Source of the DNA: Takifugu bimaculatus
Lineage: Eukaryota > Chordata > Actinopteri > Tetraodontiformes > Tetraodontidae
Reading direction: 5' to 3'
Assembly: GCA_004026145.2 (NCBI GenBank)
Contig: SWLE01000485.1
Span: 62,001 to 126,000, forward strand
DNA length: 64,000 nucleotides
The notes beneath the pieces are model-generated. The model did not search any database and was not told where the DNA came from. It worked only from the letters and a program-made list of their open reading frames with translations. Positions 11,823-24,746 of the stretch are shown here, one piece after another; the stretch's first letter is position 1, and each line of letters opens with the position of its first letter. Made by a program: the position numbers and the translations under genes.

Positions 11823-12682
11823 AACAAATACATTCATCATCACCCTCATCTTCATCACTGAAGTCTTCAGCAGCGGCACAAACATTAGCGTGACCTTTGA
11901 CCTGCTGACACCAGTTTACATGTGACCATCACAAACAACCAGGACAGACAAGAGTCATTGTTGCTCTCTCTCTCCCTCACACACACACACACACACACAC
12001 ACAGTTGACCTGGTTTCCACGAGCTTGTTTCAAACTTGACCTCGTCTCTTCCTTCTCAGCCTGGCAGCTCCAAGTCCAAGTGAAGCTCAGCCTCAGTAAA
12101 TAAGACGGTGAATGTGAGTTTATCACTGCTGCAGAAACAGCGACCTCTTCCGGGGATACCGGTCACTACAGCAACAATACCCATCAATCATCAGTCATAA
12201 GCGCGTGCACACACACACACACTCGTGACACATGCACGTGTGTGGACGCGTGCACACAAGCTCAGTCTCAGCTTGTCCTCACATCTCTCCTTCCCTCTCA
12301 ACCACGTAACCTGCATTAACCTAAGATTCCCTCTAGCAGAGGTTTCTCTGTCGCCCACATTCTCAACGTTTCTGCTCCATCATTTCTTCTGTGGTCAGAA
12401 AAAAAACACATTTCAGACGCTTTTGTTTGTAGCTTTTAATAATTTTCATTAAAAATGTATCAAAGAACACCATTTCGATCACAAGCAGGTTTAATTTGAC
12501 AAATCTGAGTCAAAGCATTCCTGAGTGTAACTGAATATAAAGAGTAAATTTGTATGTTATTTTTATTTTGTTCTATCATTACTAATCTACCAGCTGTGGT
12601 TAACCAGCACTAACCTAACCAAAGGCAAGGTCAGCTACTTCAGAGGTTACTCAGAGTTCTGATGAAAGCAGCTTTGTCTGAT

Positions 12683-12688
12683 TTTATT
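12683..12688 (-). terminator. Polyadenylation signal for XYLB
   Basis: AATAAA on the minus strand about 75 bases downstream of the XYLB stop codon. Confidence 0.5.
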
Positions 12689-12760
12689 ATTTCTCTCTCA
12701 TCAACTTCTTCGGTTACTCACGCCGGGTTCTTCAAACGAAATAACCGATGTTCTGCTGGC

Positions 12761-12870
12761 TCAGGGGTGCATCTTCTGCAGAACTCTGTCCTCCAAACGG
12801 GCATAACGCTTCAGCATGTGGTCATAAACCTGCAGCACACCTGAATCATCAGCCGCAGGATGATTCTTAG

Positions 12871-12904
<34 letters not shown>

Positions 12905-14334
12905 ATATACCTGCTGGGCTCTGGGATCAGGCGTCACTGCCAGGTGGGGTTCCTGAGCATTTTTTACCACATCAGCAAATGAAACTCCAGATTCTGCAAC
13001 CAGACCTACAACAGAGCGCCCAGACAGCAAGAATCTGTCGCGTGCTCTTCACGTTATGGCGGCGTTTCGAGTGTGTGCATTACTATGCAGAGCTCTGTAG
13101 GCGGAGCCAAGGCAGGTGGAGTTTGACACATCGATGGTGTAAACGGGGGCGTTGAACACGTCCGACAGGACCTGCAGCAGGACACAAAATTGTCATACAT
13201 CTTGGTGTTAATGACGCCAAATTATGCTAATCAGAAGTCACTAAAATGAATGTGGACTCCACTGATGAAATGTGTAGCCGCATGTCGTCAGTGGCGGGTA
13301 ACGAGGTGGTGCGTGCAATAGCCAACCCCCCCCCGATGGTCCTAATCCTTGAGAAAGTCGTTCCCAGCCAATTAGGCAACTACCTCCAAAGCAATAGATT
13401 GAGGATTTAGAGCTCATGGCAGCACAGAAGATCCCTAATGATCTCCGTCCAGCGTCAGATAAAGGGCGGATGTCTGTTCCTGTCCCGTCAGATATAACCC
13501 ACAAACCAACTGAACTTCTCACGGGTCACTTTACAGCACCAGCAGAACCCTGTGAGTGCATGTCAGGTGATGATTTATTACAAATCTGAACCTTTCATAA
13601 TCCTTTACGAACCATCAGACCCCCCAGAGTCATGTGATCACTGACCTGCAGGATGTCTCTGTTCGAAGAAGCTCCTCCTGTCGCCAACACACAGGTTCCT
13701 GGGACTGGAAACAGACACACACTTTCAGTCATGTGTGATACAGTAGTTACTGAGGGGGTGGAGCTACGGAGGGGTGGGGCCACAGAGGGTGGTGCTATGG
13801 AGGGGGTGGGGCCACAGAGGGTGGAGCTACTGGTGGGGTGGAGCTACGGAGGGGGTGGAGCTTACTGATGGAGTATCCGAGCCTTTCAGCATAGAGTCTC
13901 CGAGACAGGAACTGACCTTCCACCAGACCTCGGACCTCCATCTGAGGACTCAGTGAGGTCACCTGCAAGAAATGAGACGGGAAATAGAACATTAGGCAAT
14001 TAGGACTGTGGCATCCATCACCATCATCATCATCATCGTTTGTCTGTACACCTGAGTGTCATCTGTGCCAAACAGGTGAACACCAACTGCAGGAGGAGTG
14101 ATCTCCATACTGTCAAAATAAAAGCCTGGAGATAAAAAATCAATCAATCAATCAGGCCTGAGAAAAAGGGTGAAGTTGTGAAACATTCGAGACAGGTAAT
14201 AGACATTAAAGCATACCGATGTTGCCATGGTTACCAAGTGGCGTCGCTCTCAAGGCATCAGAAAAACGTTCCCATGATCCTCCAGCACACTCGTCTCTGA
14301 TCCGTTCCCTCGTCAGAGAACCATTTTTAAAGCT

Positions 14335-14384
<50 letters not shown>

Positions 14385-14579
14385 TCAGCCATTAAAGACT
14401 GGCCTCTTAATTGGTGCATTTCTTGATGTGAAACATTGATACTGTTTAGAAGTTCTACTAATTTATATTAATGAGGAGAGAAGCATCAAAAATCAGTTGG
14501 ATTCCAGTTACAATCCTGAGCGCATACTCACGTTTGAAAGGCTGTTTCTGTGTGTGTGAGAGTGTGTGTGTTTCTGTGT

Positions 14580-14615
<36 letters not shown>

Positions 14616-16182
14616 CACAGCAGAGCCATGTATTCCTGCCACTTGATGGGGTTACAGAAGACGTGACCTTCTGTAGCAGGACAGGGCTGCTGAATCCACG
14701 TAAACACGGTGTCGCTTGTACCCAGACTCACCTGAAGACACACACACGCACACGCACGTGCACACATATGTAGGTGTACAGGCAGGCTAAGGAGTTCGCC
14801 AAGGAAGCGTCAGGTGAACTTACAGCAACGTCCCCGGGCTGGAGTCTCATTCCTGCCAGAGATGCTGGGAGAAAAACACACACATCAAGGGCTCCGAACC
14901 CATGGCCCCGGGGCCTCCAGTGTGAACTGGGGGTCATTTAAAACGTATCTCTCCGTGTAGATTGTTGAACACAACACACCACCAGCCAGCCACTGGGCCA
15001 CCTCCCACAGGGGGACAGTTCCTACCTGGGTTGTCTCCAGTGAAAGTCACCACGCTGCAGCTCTTGGAGAAACCATATCGGTGGACAAAGTAGGCAGAAA
15101 TCCGACCCTGCAGCAGGACAAACATGGAATTTTGATGTCTCTCCTCATGTGAATAAGAAACCAGCATGTCCCAGACTCACCAGTACGGATGTGGAGGGCT
15201 GCGGTTCTCCCAGGAGTCGGTCCAGATGAGGAGCGGTAGCATCCAGGCAGACTTGTGACCACGCTCTGCTCCGTATATCCAACAGATTCATCCCTGAACC
15301 TGCACAGCAAGAATCAACAGGCAGGTTTAAAGGAATAATAACCCAAAGATGAACATTCTGCTGACAAGATTCAGCTCAGCAAACCTGGCTAAGCTAATAC
15401 GAAGCCCTGTGAATGATGAACCCGGTGCAGACGTATTCTCAGCAGAGCTCACAGCTCACCTGCACTGAGCTAGTAATTAATAAACAAAGTGTTTTTATAA
15501 AAATAGTACCATCGCTGAAGTCTACAGCAGCATAATCACCGAGGAAGAGGGAGGCAGCAAAGCTGCTGACCAATGAGATCCTCTGCATGTACAAAAACAT
15601 CCCAGAATATGAATCATTAGTGATGTCAGAGACCACAGGAGACACAGCAACAGTCCCACCTCTGTGTCCTGGTACTCCCGCGAGCACGTCTGCCACAGTT
15701 TAGCGATCTGGTTTCCAGTGAAACGCTGCAGACACAAAGCAACATGATAATTAGCAGTGGTAGTAACATCCCAAAGAGACATGAGGACAGGGGGACACGA
15801 GGACAGGGGGACAGGCGGACACGAGGACAGGGGACATGAGGACAGGGGGACACGAGGACAGGGGGACACGAGGACAGGGGACACGAGGACAGGGGACACA
15901 AGGACAGGGGGACACGAGGACAGGCGGACAGGGGGACACGAGGACAGGGGGACAGGCGGACAGGCAGACACGAGGACAGGGGGACACGAGAACAGGCGGA
16001 CACGAGGACAGGCGGACACGAGGACAGGCGGACACGAGGACAGGCAGACCTCATAGGCTCTGGATCCTGTGATTTCAGCCAGCCTCAGGGCGCCCCCTAC
16101 TGCTGTTTGTAGGTCATTACACTGCTGAGAGCTGCTAGAGTCCATCCATACAGGAGAGTTCAACACTGAGAAGCTGTCCTGT

Positions 16183-16247
<65 letters not shown>

Positions 16248-17781
16248 GACAGAGAATAATAAACACAAACACAATATAACACACAATAAGACAAACACAC
16301 AAGATAAAACACACACCTGCAGCAGCTGGTGCAGGTTCTGCTCCGGGTCCAGGTTTTTCAGGGTCTCAGATGCTCCAGTCTTCCAGTACACGCTGCCATG
16401 TTGCTGAGCAACCAGTATCAAATAAGTGAATTGGCGTTTGTTTGTCCTACTCTGCTTCAGTCGACATAAATGCTAATGCAGAGGTGCTGCAGCTACAGTA
16501 GTTATTAATAACTTTCCTTTATCAGCACTTTTCTGTACACTCACGAACACTGTCAGTATTAGATATTTAATAAATATCAGTTAAAATCAGCGGGGAAAAA
16601 AGACAAAAGAAGCAAAAGAAGTGAGGAGAGTTTTGGTTTTGGTCATTTTAAACAGGGGTTTGGATATGACGGGGTGACTGTGGTGCCCAGACAGGGCTAA
16701 AAATGTGTCCGACAAATGATGAAAAATGTTGCAATCCATATAACATTGTAACATTTAATTACTGTGAATTAATTAGGCGCACATGTCCAAGGAGGCGAGT
16801 ACCTGGACGCCGCACCCTCACCCCCCGTTTATGAATTAGATTCCTAAGTGATGAAACATCCCAACATTCTTTCCCTCACCTGACCAGCACCTGACAAGGC
16901 TCGGACACGGGAGAAGTCAAATCCCGCCCTCTTCATGCGGTCCAGGAGCAGGTCCAGAGCCTGACGACAGACTCAGCGTTACGCCGACTGAAAGGTGGCG
17001 CTTTAGGGGTGAAAGCCCTTCGTTTGTGTGTCTGTGTGTTACCTTCACCCACATCAGTACAGGCGAGGTGACCGTGAGGCCGTCAGCATGAACGTGAACG
17101 CCTCCACGAGTACTGACAGAACAACAGACCGTCAGTTTCAAAATAAAATACCTGTACGCCATCGTGACTGCTTGAAAAAATATAGTTTTTATTTATTCCA
17201 CGCGAAAGTAAAACTTCAAACCATTTTGTAGATGGAAATACTCAGTGAAACAATGATGAAATCCATCTAATTGATATAATATTATATATATAAAATAACC
17301 ACAAACCTGCAACAGAATAAACTGTGATTAAACAGAACTATGGTACGTTACCTGAACTCAGGTAGCTCAGAGTCAAACTGAACATTGTTCTGATGAATTA
17401 CAGCCAGGTTCTCATCGATGGCCACAACCTTCAACTTCAGACAAAAGAACAAAAGCACATCAACATCTGGACCCAGTCTGTGTTCAAGGTGCAGCTGCAA
17501 AAGCAGAGTGCACGTGCACATGTAAGCATGCACATGCATGCGCAGCTGAGCTGATTGTTAATGTGTATATCTGGAAAAACTGCATTGACTACTTTGTAAT
17601 CAGATGTTTAACTATCCAAGTGCACAGTTCACGTTCGCCTCAGAAACTCTGAAAAAGGTCAAAGTTCACCATTTTCCAAAGGTACATCCGGGCCTCTCGC
17701 GCATGTAATAAAACCCAGTCTCACCTGTTGCGTGCTGAAGTCGAAGCCTAAGAACACAGGAGGGTTCGGCTCGGTAGACAT
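12761..17781 (-). CDS. xylb: Xylulose kinase XYLB (FGGY carbohydrate kinase)
   Basis: Phosphorylates D-xylulose to xylulose 5-phosphate with ATP in the cytosol. Nineteen exons: 17725-17781, 17352-17434, 17043-17112, 16880-16960, 16317-16403, 16050-16178, 15660-15725, 15510-15582, 15181-15293, 15026-15107, 14824-14864, 14616-14731, 14217-14332, 14052-14125, 13866-13962, 13646-13704, 13084-13171, 12911-13005, 12761-12829. They sum to 1596 nt, 531 residues plus stop (human 536). Recognisable blocks in order: N-terminal phosphate motif FLGFDFSTQQ; TRGGVHVHADGLTVTSPV; GSVYWKTG; SPVWMDSSSSQQC; GSRAYERFTGNQIAKLW; RISLVSSFAASLFLGDY; VTFTGDNPASLAGMRL; VSLGTSDTVFTWIQQP; GHVFCNP; EGQFLSRRLYAERLGY; adenosine motif VLATGGASSNRDILQ. 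No truncation or frameshift. Intron 6 is filled by a minisatellite that begins at its donor. XYLB and NUB1 are arranged head to head. Confidence 0.97.
14336..14381. repeat. CA microsatellite in XYLB intron 12
   Basis: Uninterrupted CA run next to the acceptor of XYLB exon 13. GT/CA runs also lie in other introns of the gene (about 12870-12903, 14548-14613, 16186-16246). Confidence 0.95.
15778..16049 (-). repeat. 16-bp-type minisatellite starting at the XYLB exon 6 donor
   Basis: On the minus strand the intron starts GTCTGCCTGTCCTCGT directly after GCCTATGAG, and close copies (GTCCGCCTGTCCTCGT and variants) follow for about 270 bp. The first unit therefore is the first 16 bases of the intron. 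Confidence 0.9.
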
Positions 17782-19393
17782 GTCCCTCTGTGGGCCGAAC
17801 CGACTCAATTGAAAAGCTGGCCGTGCTGCGGTCACGTGACCAGACCGGATATGCGCGACATTAACCGGAACCGGAAACAACAATTCCGTCAACAGAAACA
17901 ATTACGGAGGAGTTGAGAAAATAGAATGTGACAAGGACGACCATTAAAGGTACACTTTGGTGCTCAGGTCTGTTTGTTTTCACGCCTCTAAATTCATACA
18001 TATGTGTATTTAAGCCTTTAAAATAGAAACCGATGACGCTGGAAAAGGCGACGTGGCTAATGTTGGCTAACTGCGTCACAGATGTGACTCGCTACATATT
18101 TGATTCCTAACTTTTATTTATTAACAATGATTTCTTTACAGCATACAATGGCATGCACAGTAAAACAATGAACACCTCTCTTTAAGATTATACCTTGAGA
18201 AATAGTGTCATAAAATGAGTCAAAGAAAGAAACTGAATAGTTCTGCATACTTTTGTTTGCTGCAGGGTCTTCGAGTATTTTCGCTTTTTCTTAGAGATTT
18301 AGCACGTTTTTTCTTAGAGATTTAGCACGTTTTTTCTTAGAGATTTAGCACGTTTTTTCCTAGAGATTTAGCACGTTTTTTCTTAGAGATTTAGCACGTT
18401 TTTTCCTAGAGACAATGAGGTGATGGTCCATAGGAGGAATTTATCAACCAGAAAAAGGGGCTTTGCTTTGCTCCACTTGGGTGAAAGAGTTGCCATGAGT
18501 TTCAGGTTGTTCACATCCTGTATGTTAACACAAGTTTCTCTTGTGAGAGCAGAAAATTACATTTTGTTCACTATCAGAGCAGCAAAATGTCCCAGAATAT
18601 TGCAACAGAACCAGAGACAAACCCTATTTTCGGTTTCACAAGTTACTAAACTCAACATTAAAGCTCATTCTTAGCATTCTTAGCTCTTTGGATGTGCAGA
18701 TATTCTTCGTAACCTCGGGTTTATAAGATAAGTGATATATTTAGTTCTTGAATTGTTAATGTCTAGTTTAGAAAAGAGTTGCCCTTTATAATGACCTTTT
18801 ATCTCGGCCTGAAGCCATGTATGAAATTAGAACGATCTCAAGCCAAAGTTCTTTATGCAGGAACGGCACCGACACTGTAGTTCCAAGATCTTTGGCTCTT
18901 TCTGTCTTCTTGCCATGAATGTTGCCTGGATTGTGGATTTTGTTCCCATTCAAAAGTGTCGGTGTTTCTCAGGAGGCACCAGGAGCAGCTGGGGTGGAAG
19001 CGCCTCATTTCCATGTTTGTGTCTCCAGACGGTCGGTTATGGCAGCGATCCCGAGGCCAGGGGTGTGTTACATCTGCCAGAACTGCTCTAATAAACTCAT
19101 CCACTGTCCACGAGACATTCTACTCACGCACGGCTGGAAATGGAGATAGAAGTGGAAATAGATTAAATGGAAATAGATGTACTGCATATTAAATCTCTGT
19201 TGTTAAGCCTAACCACATATTGAGCTTAGATTTAGTGAACAACTTTGTCCTCTAAAGTTGAGGTTTCACTGGTTGGTCGTATTAATTCCGAGGTATTTCA
19301 AACAAGGCTGATGGGAATATGGTCGCAGTCATGTAAATTCCCATTTATTATTATTATTATTTATCCACGGGGAACTGTGCAGGCTTTCAGACC
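17782..19393. promoter_or_regulatory. Shared head-to-head region between XYLB and NUB1
   Basis: XYLB starts leftward at 17781; NUB1 coding starts rightward at 19394 directly after a splice acceptor (CTTTCAG|ACCATGG), so NUB1 has an upstream untranslated exon. A CpG-containing block at about 17790-17900 lies next to the XYLB start, and a possible donor (TTAAAG|GTACAC) sits at about 17949, which would fit a bidirectional promoter at about 17790-17900. No TATA box is evident. The remainder (18120-19380) shows only a tandem repeat and no recognised gene. Confidence 0.4.
18284..18411. repeat. ~23-bp tandem repeat (TTCTTAGAGATTTAGCACG core)
   Basis: Five to six nearly identical head-to-tail copies; some carry TTCCTAGAG in place of TTCTTAGAG. 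It lies in the putative first intron of NUB1. Confidence 0.9.
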
Positions 19394-21770
19394 ATGGCAG
19401 AACTGAATCTGGCAGCAAAGCTGAAGAACCAGCTGAAGCAGGACAAGATCCACCTCTGGAACCCTCCATACACGGATGACCAGCACCAGGCCGGACAGCA
19501 GCACATGCAGGTCAGCCGGGGGAGGGACGGCCCGCCCAATCCCTCTTATCTGCTCATTCACATTCACGCTTTTGATTGTGTCGTTAGGAGCTGGCGCAGC
19601 GTTATTCCTCGCTGCTGGCCCTGCAGGTGGCGGACGTAGAGGGCGCTCTTGAGTCGATCAGAGTTCAGGCAGTGAACCGGTTGAAGGGAAACAAGAGATT
19701 CAGGGAGCTGAACATGGCCACCGTGGAGCTGCTGCTGCCCAGAGACAGCAGGAAGGTTTGGATGTCTACACACCACAAAAATGATGACGCAAGGCTGGAT
19801 TCCAGAGTGATGATTCAATATTTCACAGCTAAAGAAACAGCTTAGCCTTAATGGAAATGTTCCACACAGATTCAGATTTTACAGCTTTAACGTTCCTGTT
19901 TAATGTGTATTTTCAATCAAATATTTAACGTAATTGTTGTTTGTACTCTATTAGGATAATAAGGCAAAAACTCTCATCGAGACACGGTTGGATGTCCTGG
20001 TGCAGCAGCTGATGGACAGGTGCTCTCATCGTGGCACACACACTTTTCTAGAAGGACACACAAGTGATCAGCTGTGTTGGTGTGTTTGCAGGATTGGAGA
20101 AGAGTTTGGTCTCAAATCCATCAAACTGATCCTGAATGGAAAAACCTTGATCCCAGGTTTGTTTCTCTTGCTACGATTTGGATTATTATTATTATTAGGC
20201 TCGGTTTCAGCTCCAGTCCAGACAAAACATGGTGTCAGAACCCTTTCAGAGCACTGCCATGGTTCCTTTGAGCAAGGTACTGAACCCATAAAAGGCTCAC
20301 ATAGCAGCAGAACTGGCGACCAGTTACTGGGTTCAGGGGGTAGTTACTGTCTCACATAGGTCCGATTGGCTTGGATTTCCTTCCCCCTAATCAATAAAAT
20401 CCTAATTTAAAACGTGTGTGTGTGTGTGTGTGTGTGTTAGATCAGACGCTGGACACACAGGGTGTGAAGAACCACAGTAAGATGATGGTTCTGAAGGTGA
20501 CTGACGGAGAGGAGGAGAAGAACCACCAGCACGAGAGCATCCAAAGAACCCAAAAAGGCTTTCAGATTTTGTCTGAACGAGGTAATGCCGACTCATGTTT
20601 TAAAACTGGGGGATTTAGAGTCTGCTGGTGATTGACGACATGTGACTGTGTGTTACTGGTGTTGTGCTCGTGCTCCCTTCAGTCAGCTGACAGTAATCTG
20701 AGACTCTGATTGGTCAGATGGCAGTGAGGATCCAGACACCTCACCATTCCTGGAAATAGCTGACCAGAAGGGAGAGCCTCTGAAGGTTCCACACAGTGAG
20801 AAGAAGGTTTGCTCTCTGGATTTGCACCATCACCTGCAGTGGTGGACAACAAACTTCCTGTGAGCGAACCTGTTTGTTCACCCTCCTCCCAGGCGCTGAT
20901 CCTGGCCATGGGTTTCCATGAGAAGGGTCGTTCCCTGATGAAGAAGAAAGAGTTTGAGAAGGCGCTGTGTCACCTGCTGCAGGCTGACCATCACTTCAGG
21001 TGTGTCACCGTCCTCCGTGCTGGACCTGCTGGACCCGGCCGGTGCCATATTCGCAGGCTCCGCCCATGACTGGTGTTAACGTGACTGTGGTGGGTGGTTT
21101 CCAGCCAATGTGGCTCAGCGCTGCTCCGGTCCGTGGACAACTTTGCTGTGCTGCAGCTGGACATCGTGTGGTGCTACCGAGCGCTGAAGGCTTTGACCTG
21201 CCTGGACGACGCCAGGAGGCGCCTACAAAGCGCCGAGGACTGTTTCCTGCAGTGCTACGGGCAGCAGCAGCAGAGGCTGCTCATGATCAAGGTACAAACA
21301 AGCATCAACCCACCGACACGGCACACGCGCTCGCACCTCCCGCCAATCACCACTCAACTGTGTTGTCAGGGCAACACAGGCAGGGAGGACGTCCTGTTCC
21401 TGCGGCTCTACCTCCTCCAGAGTCTCCTGTCGTACATTGAAGGAAACGACTTTCTGGCTAAACAACAACTAGACAAAGTTGGTTTTGCTTGTGTCTTTGT
21501 CATTTTAATTTCATAACTGCGACTGGGAACGATGTTAGCTTCACTACTGTGTGTCTGTGTCTGTGTGTGTGTGTGTGTGTGTGTGCGCCTGTTCCCGTGT
21601 CTGTGTGTTTATCAGGTAGAGTCTCTATATCGTCGTGTGGGTCTGGACTCGGAGAAGATGACTCAGCTCATGATTTTGGGGTTCACGGATAGAGAAGCAA
21701 GACTGGGACTCAGAGCCTGTCAAGGAAATGTGGAAGAAGCCGCCATTTACATCAGCAATCAGAGACAGGT

Positions 21771-21805
<35 letters not shown>

Positions 21806-23316
21806 ACCCACACGGCCAGGTGAGGGGAGATGAGCTGTTTTTGTCTCTTGATCAGGAGAAAATTGAGCAGAGGCAGAGAGAGAGAATGAAAAGAAGCAGA
21901 CGGTTAGAGGTCATCTCCACCCTCGCTGAGCTGGGATACTCGAGGAGAGACGCTAGCAGAGCCGCACACCTCGCCGAGGGAGACCTGGACAAAGCTTTGG
22001 GGGTCTGTCAGACACGAAGAGGTCTACCTGTAGAGGGCATCAGCTGATTTGCTCTGCATGTGCTTTCAGATCCTGCTGGACTCGGGTCCACCGGTTCTGC
22101 CCAGCGACACCTCAGAAGGAGTGAGTGCAGACAAGCTGGAGCAGGTGAGCAGCTCTCTGATCGGTCTAAACGTCTGCAGTGCTGTGTGATCGACTCTGCC
22201 TCCGTCCGTGCAGTTGTTGTACCTCGGCTTTGAGCGAGACTCATCCAGAACAGCGCTCCGGTTGACGGGAGGAGACGTCCAGTCGGCCACCCAGCTGCTG
22301 ATCGACCACCAGGGCGTCCTCTCTGCAGAGCTGCTGTCCGCGTCACAGCCGGCCGGGTCCTCCTCCAGCCCTTCGCCCTCGTCTGAAGAGCCCAGCACCT
22401 CCTCCATCTCCGCAGGTGAAGCACCACTGATGATGTGTGATGAGTGGCGGTCCAGGCTGGTTGTAGTGGCTGGTCCAGTGTAGACCCACATCCACAGGGT
22501 GGAATGTTGTCAAATATCTAGATTAATTCATGAGCTGGCACTATAATTATACTGTTATAAACTACAGGGGTGCATTAATTACATGACGCGATGCCTCACG
22601 TTCAAATAGTTGCTAGTTCAGCCAGATAAAACCCTCAATCGGTCCCGTGAATAAGTAGCATCAACCTAGCGATTAAACACTAATATCTGCTTCATTGTGT
22701 GTCATGGAGAACCGTGCCAGCATAGTGCACGCCTTCATCTTTAGACTGTTCCTCTCACTACATTAGGCACCAGGTAGCTTTAGTCAGCTTTTCTTTTCCA
22801 CCCTTCATCTTTCCGTCATCTCCATAATTTAATATACATACAAGCTAACTTTATAATACAGCTTTTTCATTTGAAAGTAGTTTGTGACGGCACCTTTCTG
22901 GAATTATTGGCCTAATTATTGGAGATCGTTCCTGTAACTTAACATGGAAATACGTGGTAATAAGTGCAGGCGCACGGTGCCTTTAGCAGAACGAGAGCAA
23001 AACTATTTCCTCCCATCACGTGCACGAAGCTCCTTACCCAGAATGCACCTGGGTGCTTCCCCCCATATCAGACCGCCACTGTATGATTGATGCTGGTAAA
23101 TATTCCTGCTCTTATGTAGATAATGAAGCTAATATGGAGTTTTCCTAATGCTAACTCTCCACTTTTTAATGACCAGAGGATAACGAGCTGGTTAACGAGG
23201 TGTTGGAGGACATCTGTCCCCATGAGGAAGATTATCTGGATCTGACTCTGGAGGAGGAGAGCGAGCTCATCAACACCATGAAGGGATACCTGAAGTCAGC
23301 ATCAGGCACGCCATGA
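19394..23316 (+). CDS. nub1: NEDD8 ultimate buster 1 (NUB1)
   Basis: Adaptor that down-regulates NEDD8 and FAT10 conjugates by delivering them to the proteasome. Coding exons: 19394-19510, 19588-19755, 19955-20019, 20092-20156, 20441-20581, 20718-20806, 20893-20999, 21105-21291, 21370-21477, 21616-21768, 21856-22002, 22070-22144, 22214-22415, 23177-23316; 1764 nt, 587 residues. Blocks: KIHLWNPPYTDDQ near the N-terminus; a ubiquitin-like region at about 85-160 (EEFGLKSIKLILNGKTLIP); MGFHEKGRSLMKKKEFEKA and DNFAVLQLDIVWCY; LFLRLYLLQ; then three UBA-like segments at about 364-396 (MILGFTDREARLGLRACQGN), 417-451 (LAELGYSRRDASRAAHLAEG) and 472-505 (LYLGFERDSSRTALRLTGGD); acidic C-terminus EDICPHEEDYLDLTLEEE. 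Length is near the human protein. The start follows an acceptor, so the 5' UTR is spliced. It converges with CRYGN. Confidence 0.97.
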
Positions 23317-23317
23317 C

Positions 23318-23465
23318 TGCAGCTGGACCGGTGCCGTGGGCCCAACTGGACCGGGGCCGTGGGCCCAACTGGGCCGGGGCCGTGGGCCCAACTGGGCCGG
23401 GGCCGTGGGCCCAACTGGACCGGTGCCGTGGGCCCAACTGGACCGGGGCCATGGGCCCAACTGGC
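23318..23465. repeat. GC-rich tandem repeat in NUB1 3' UTR
   Basis: Six or so copies of a 21-23-bp unit with the words ACTGGACCGG and CCGTGGGCCCA start two bases after the NUB1 stop codon, so the array would be transcribed as 3' UTR. The unit can fold because GGGCCC and GGCC words are self-complementary. Confidence 0.9.
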
Positions 23466-23612
23466 CTGTTTTTTAGGATGATGGGGGATCAGTTTGAGGA
23501 GATGGCTGATGTTGTTCTTGTCTGTTTGTCACCAATCATGAAAAAGCATTTCTGGTTCTGAAATGTCCAAAGAACTTTGCTTCAATGAGAAGTTAAAACT
23601 TCATGTAGTTTT

Positions 23613-23618
23613 AATAAA
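23613..23618 (+). terminator. Polyadenylation signal for NUB1
   Basis: AATAAA about 300 bases downstream of the NUB1 stop, in the expected orientation. Confidence 0.7.
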
Positions 23619-23837
23619 GAAAGCGAAGGTTTGTGTGGAGCCTGATGAGGAACATGCTGACCCATCTCAACATTTTAAACGTATTTTTTAACTCTTTTAC
23701 TGAAGCGTCTGAGTGAACAGAACCTTTGCGGACCTCTACATTAGTGACGACTGCAGCTCGCACCGTTCGGGTCGGATGATCCGAGCACACAAAACACAAG
23801 AGAACCTTTTGAATAGAAACGGTTTTCCTCTGAAAGG

Positions 23838-23843
23838 TTTATT
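23838..23843 (-). terminator. Polyadenylation signal for CRYGN
   Basis: AATAAA on the minus strand, about 25 bases downstream of the CRYGN stop. The NUB1 and CRYGN signals face each other about 220 bases apart. Confidence 0.7.
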
Positions 23844-23866
23844 GATCGTGTCGTAGAGCTCGGACT

Positions 23867-24684
23867 CTAAAAGTAGTTGACGACCCTGCGGATGGACTGA
23901 ATGTTGGGGTTCTGGGCCTGCCACTCGTTATGGCTGCTGTAGTCGCCACGCTCCACCACGTACATCCGACCCCGGAAGTTGGGCTCCTCGTACATCACCC
24001 AGCTGTGGACGCAGAGCAGAGGTCAGGGTGGCGCCGGGGGTCCGGCACTTCCTGTTTGTGAGGCTGTTTGTGTGTTTGTGTCAGACTCACGCGCCGTCGC
24101 CGAACACCTTGACTGAGTTGATACAGTTCTTGGAGAAGCCTCGGCTCTGCAGGAACGGGGTGTCGTCACAGATCTCCACACACTGACCGGCGAAGTTACA
24201 GCCGTCGAACAGCTCGATGCGATAATGTTCTCCGTGCTGGGGGAGGCACAGACGCCATCGCGTGTCACCACAGTAAGAAACCACTTCCAGATGCAAGAAG
24301 AAAACTTGGAGTTTGTGATGAAAACGTGTGGCCGCGACCTTCGTCAGCGCCACACGGCCTTCAGCTGAACATCCGTACCATGCGAATGGGTTTGCAGGAG
24401 CCCATGTGGTCGTTGTGGGAGTTCCACCTCTGGAATTCTGGGTACTCTCCATGTTCCAGGATGTATTGCTGACCCTTGAAGTCCGGGTGGTCAAAGCAGA
24501 TCCAGGCGCCGCTGTCCACACGGATTGAGTTCACCCTGAAAATGTCACAGGATGTAAGGGTCATGTGAGCCGCCAGCAGAACCAGACCAGAACCGCAGTC
24601 CTGTCGTACGGCATTGTCATCTCAAAGGAGCCCTGCTCATTAAATATGCTGGCCCCACCCACACTGATGGTGTAGTACACATGG

Positions 24685-24746
<62 letters not shown>

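Larger units (their letters stand above)
9929..12682. other. 3' UTR and intergenic region between PRKAG2-like gene and XYLB
   Basis: No protein gene was recognised. The first 1.9 kb may be 3' UTR of the AMPK gamma gene, ending at an AATAAA near 11817. A likely old transposable fragment lies at about 10380-10700, and a CA run at about 11976-12003. The two genes converge here. Confidence 0.55.

Noticed and set aside
18855..19149. Overlapping open frames on both strands upstream of NUB1
   Set aside because: No recognisable domain and no splice context; possibly old transposon sequence, but nothing supports a call.
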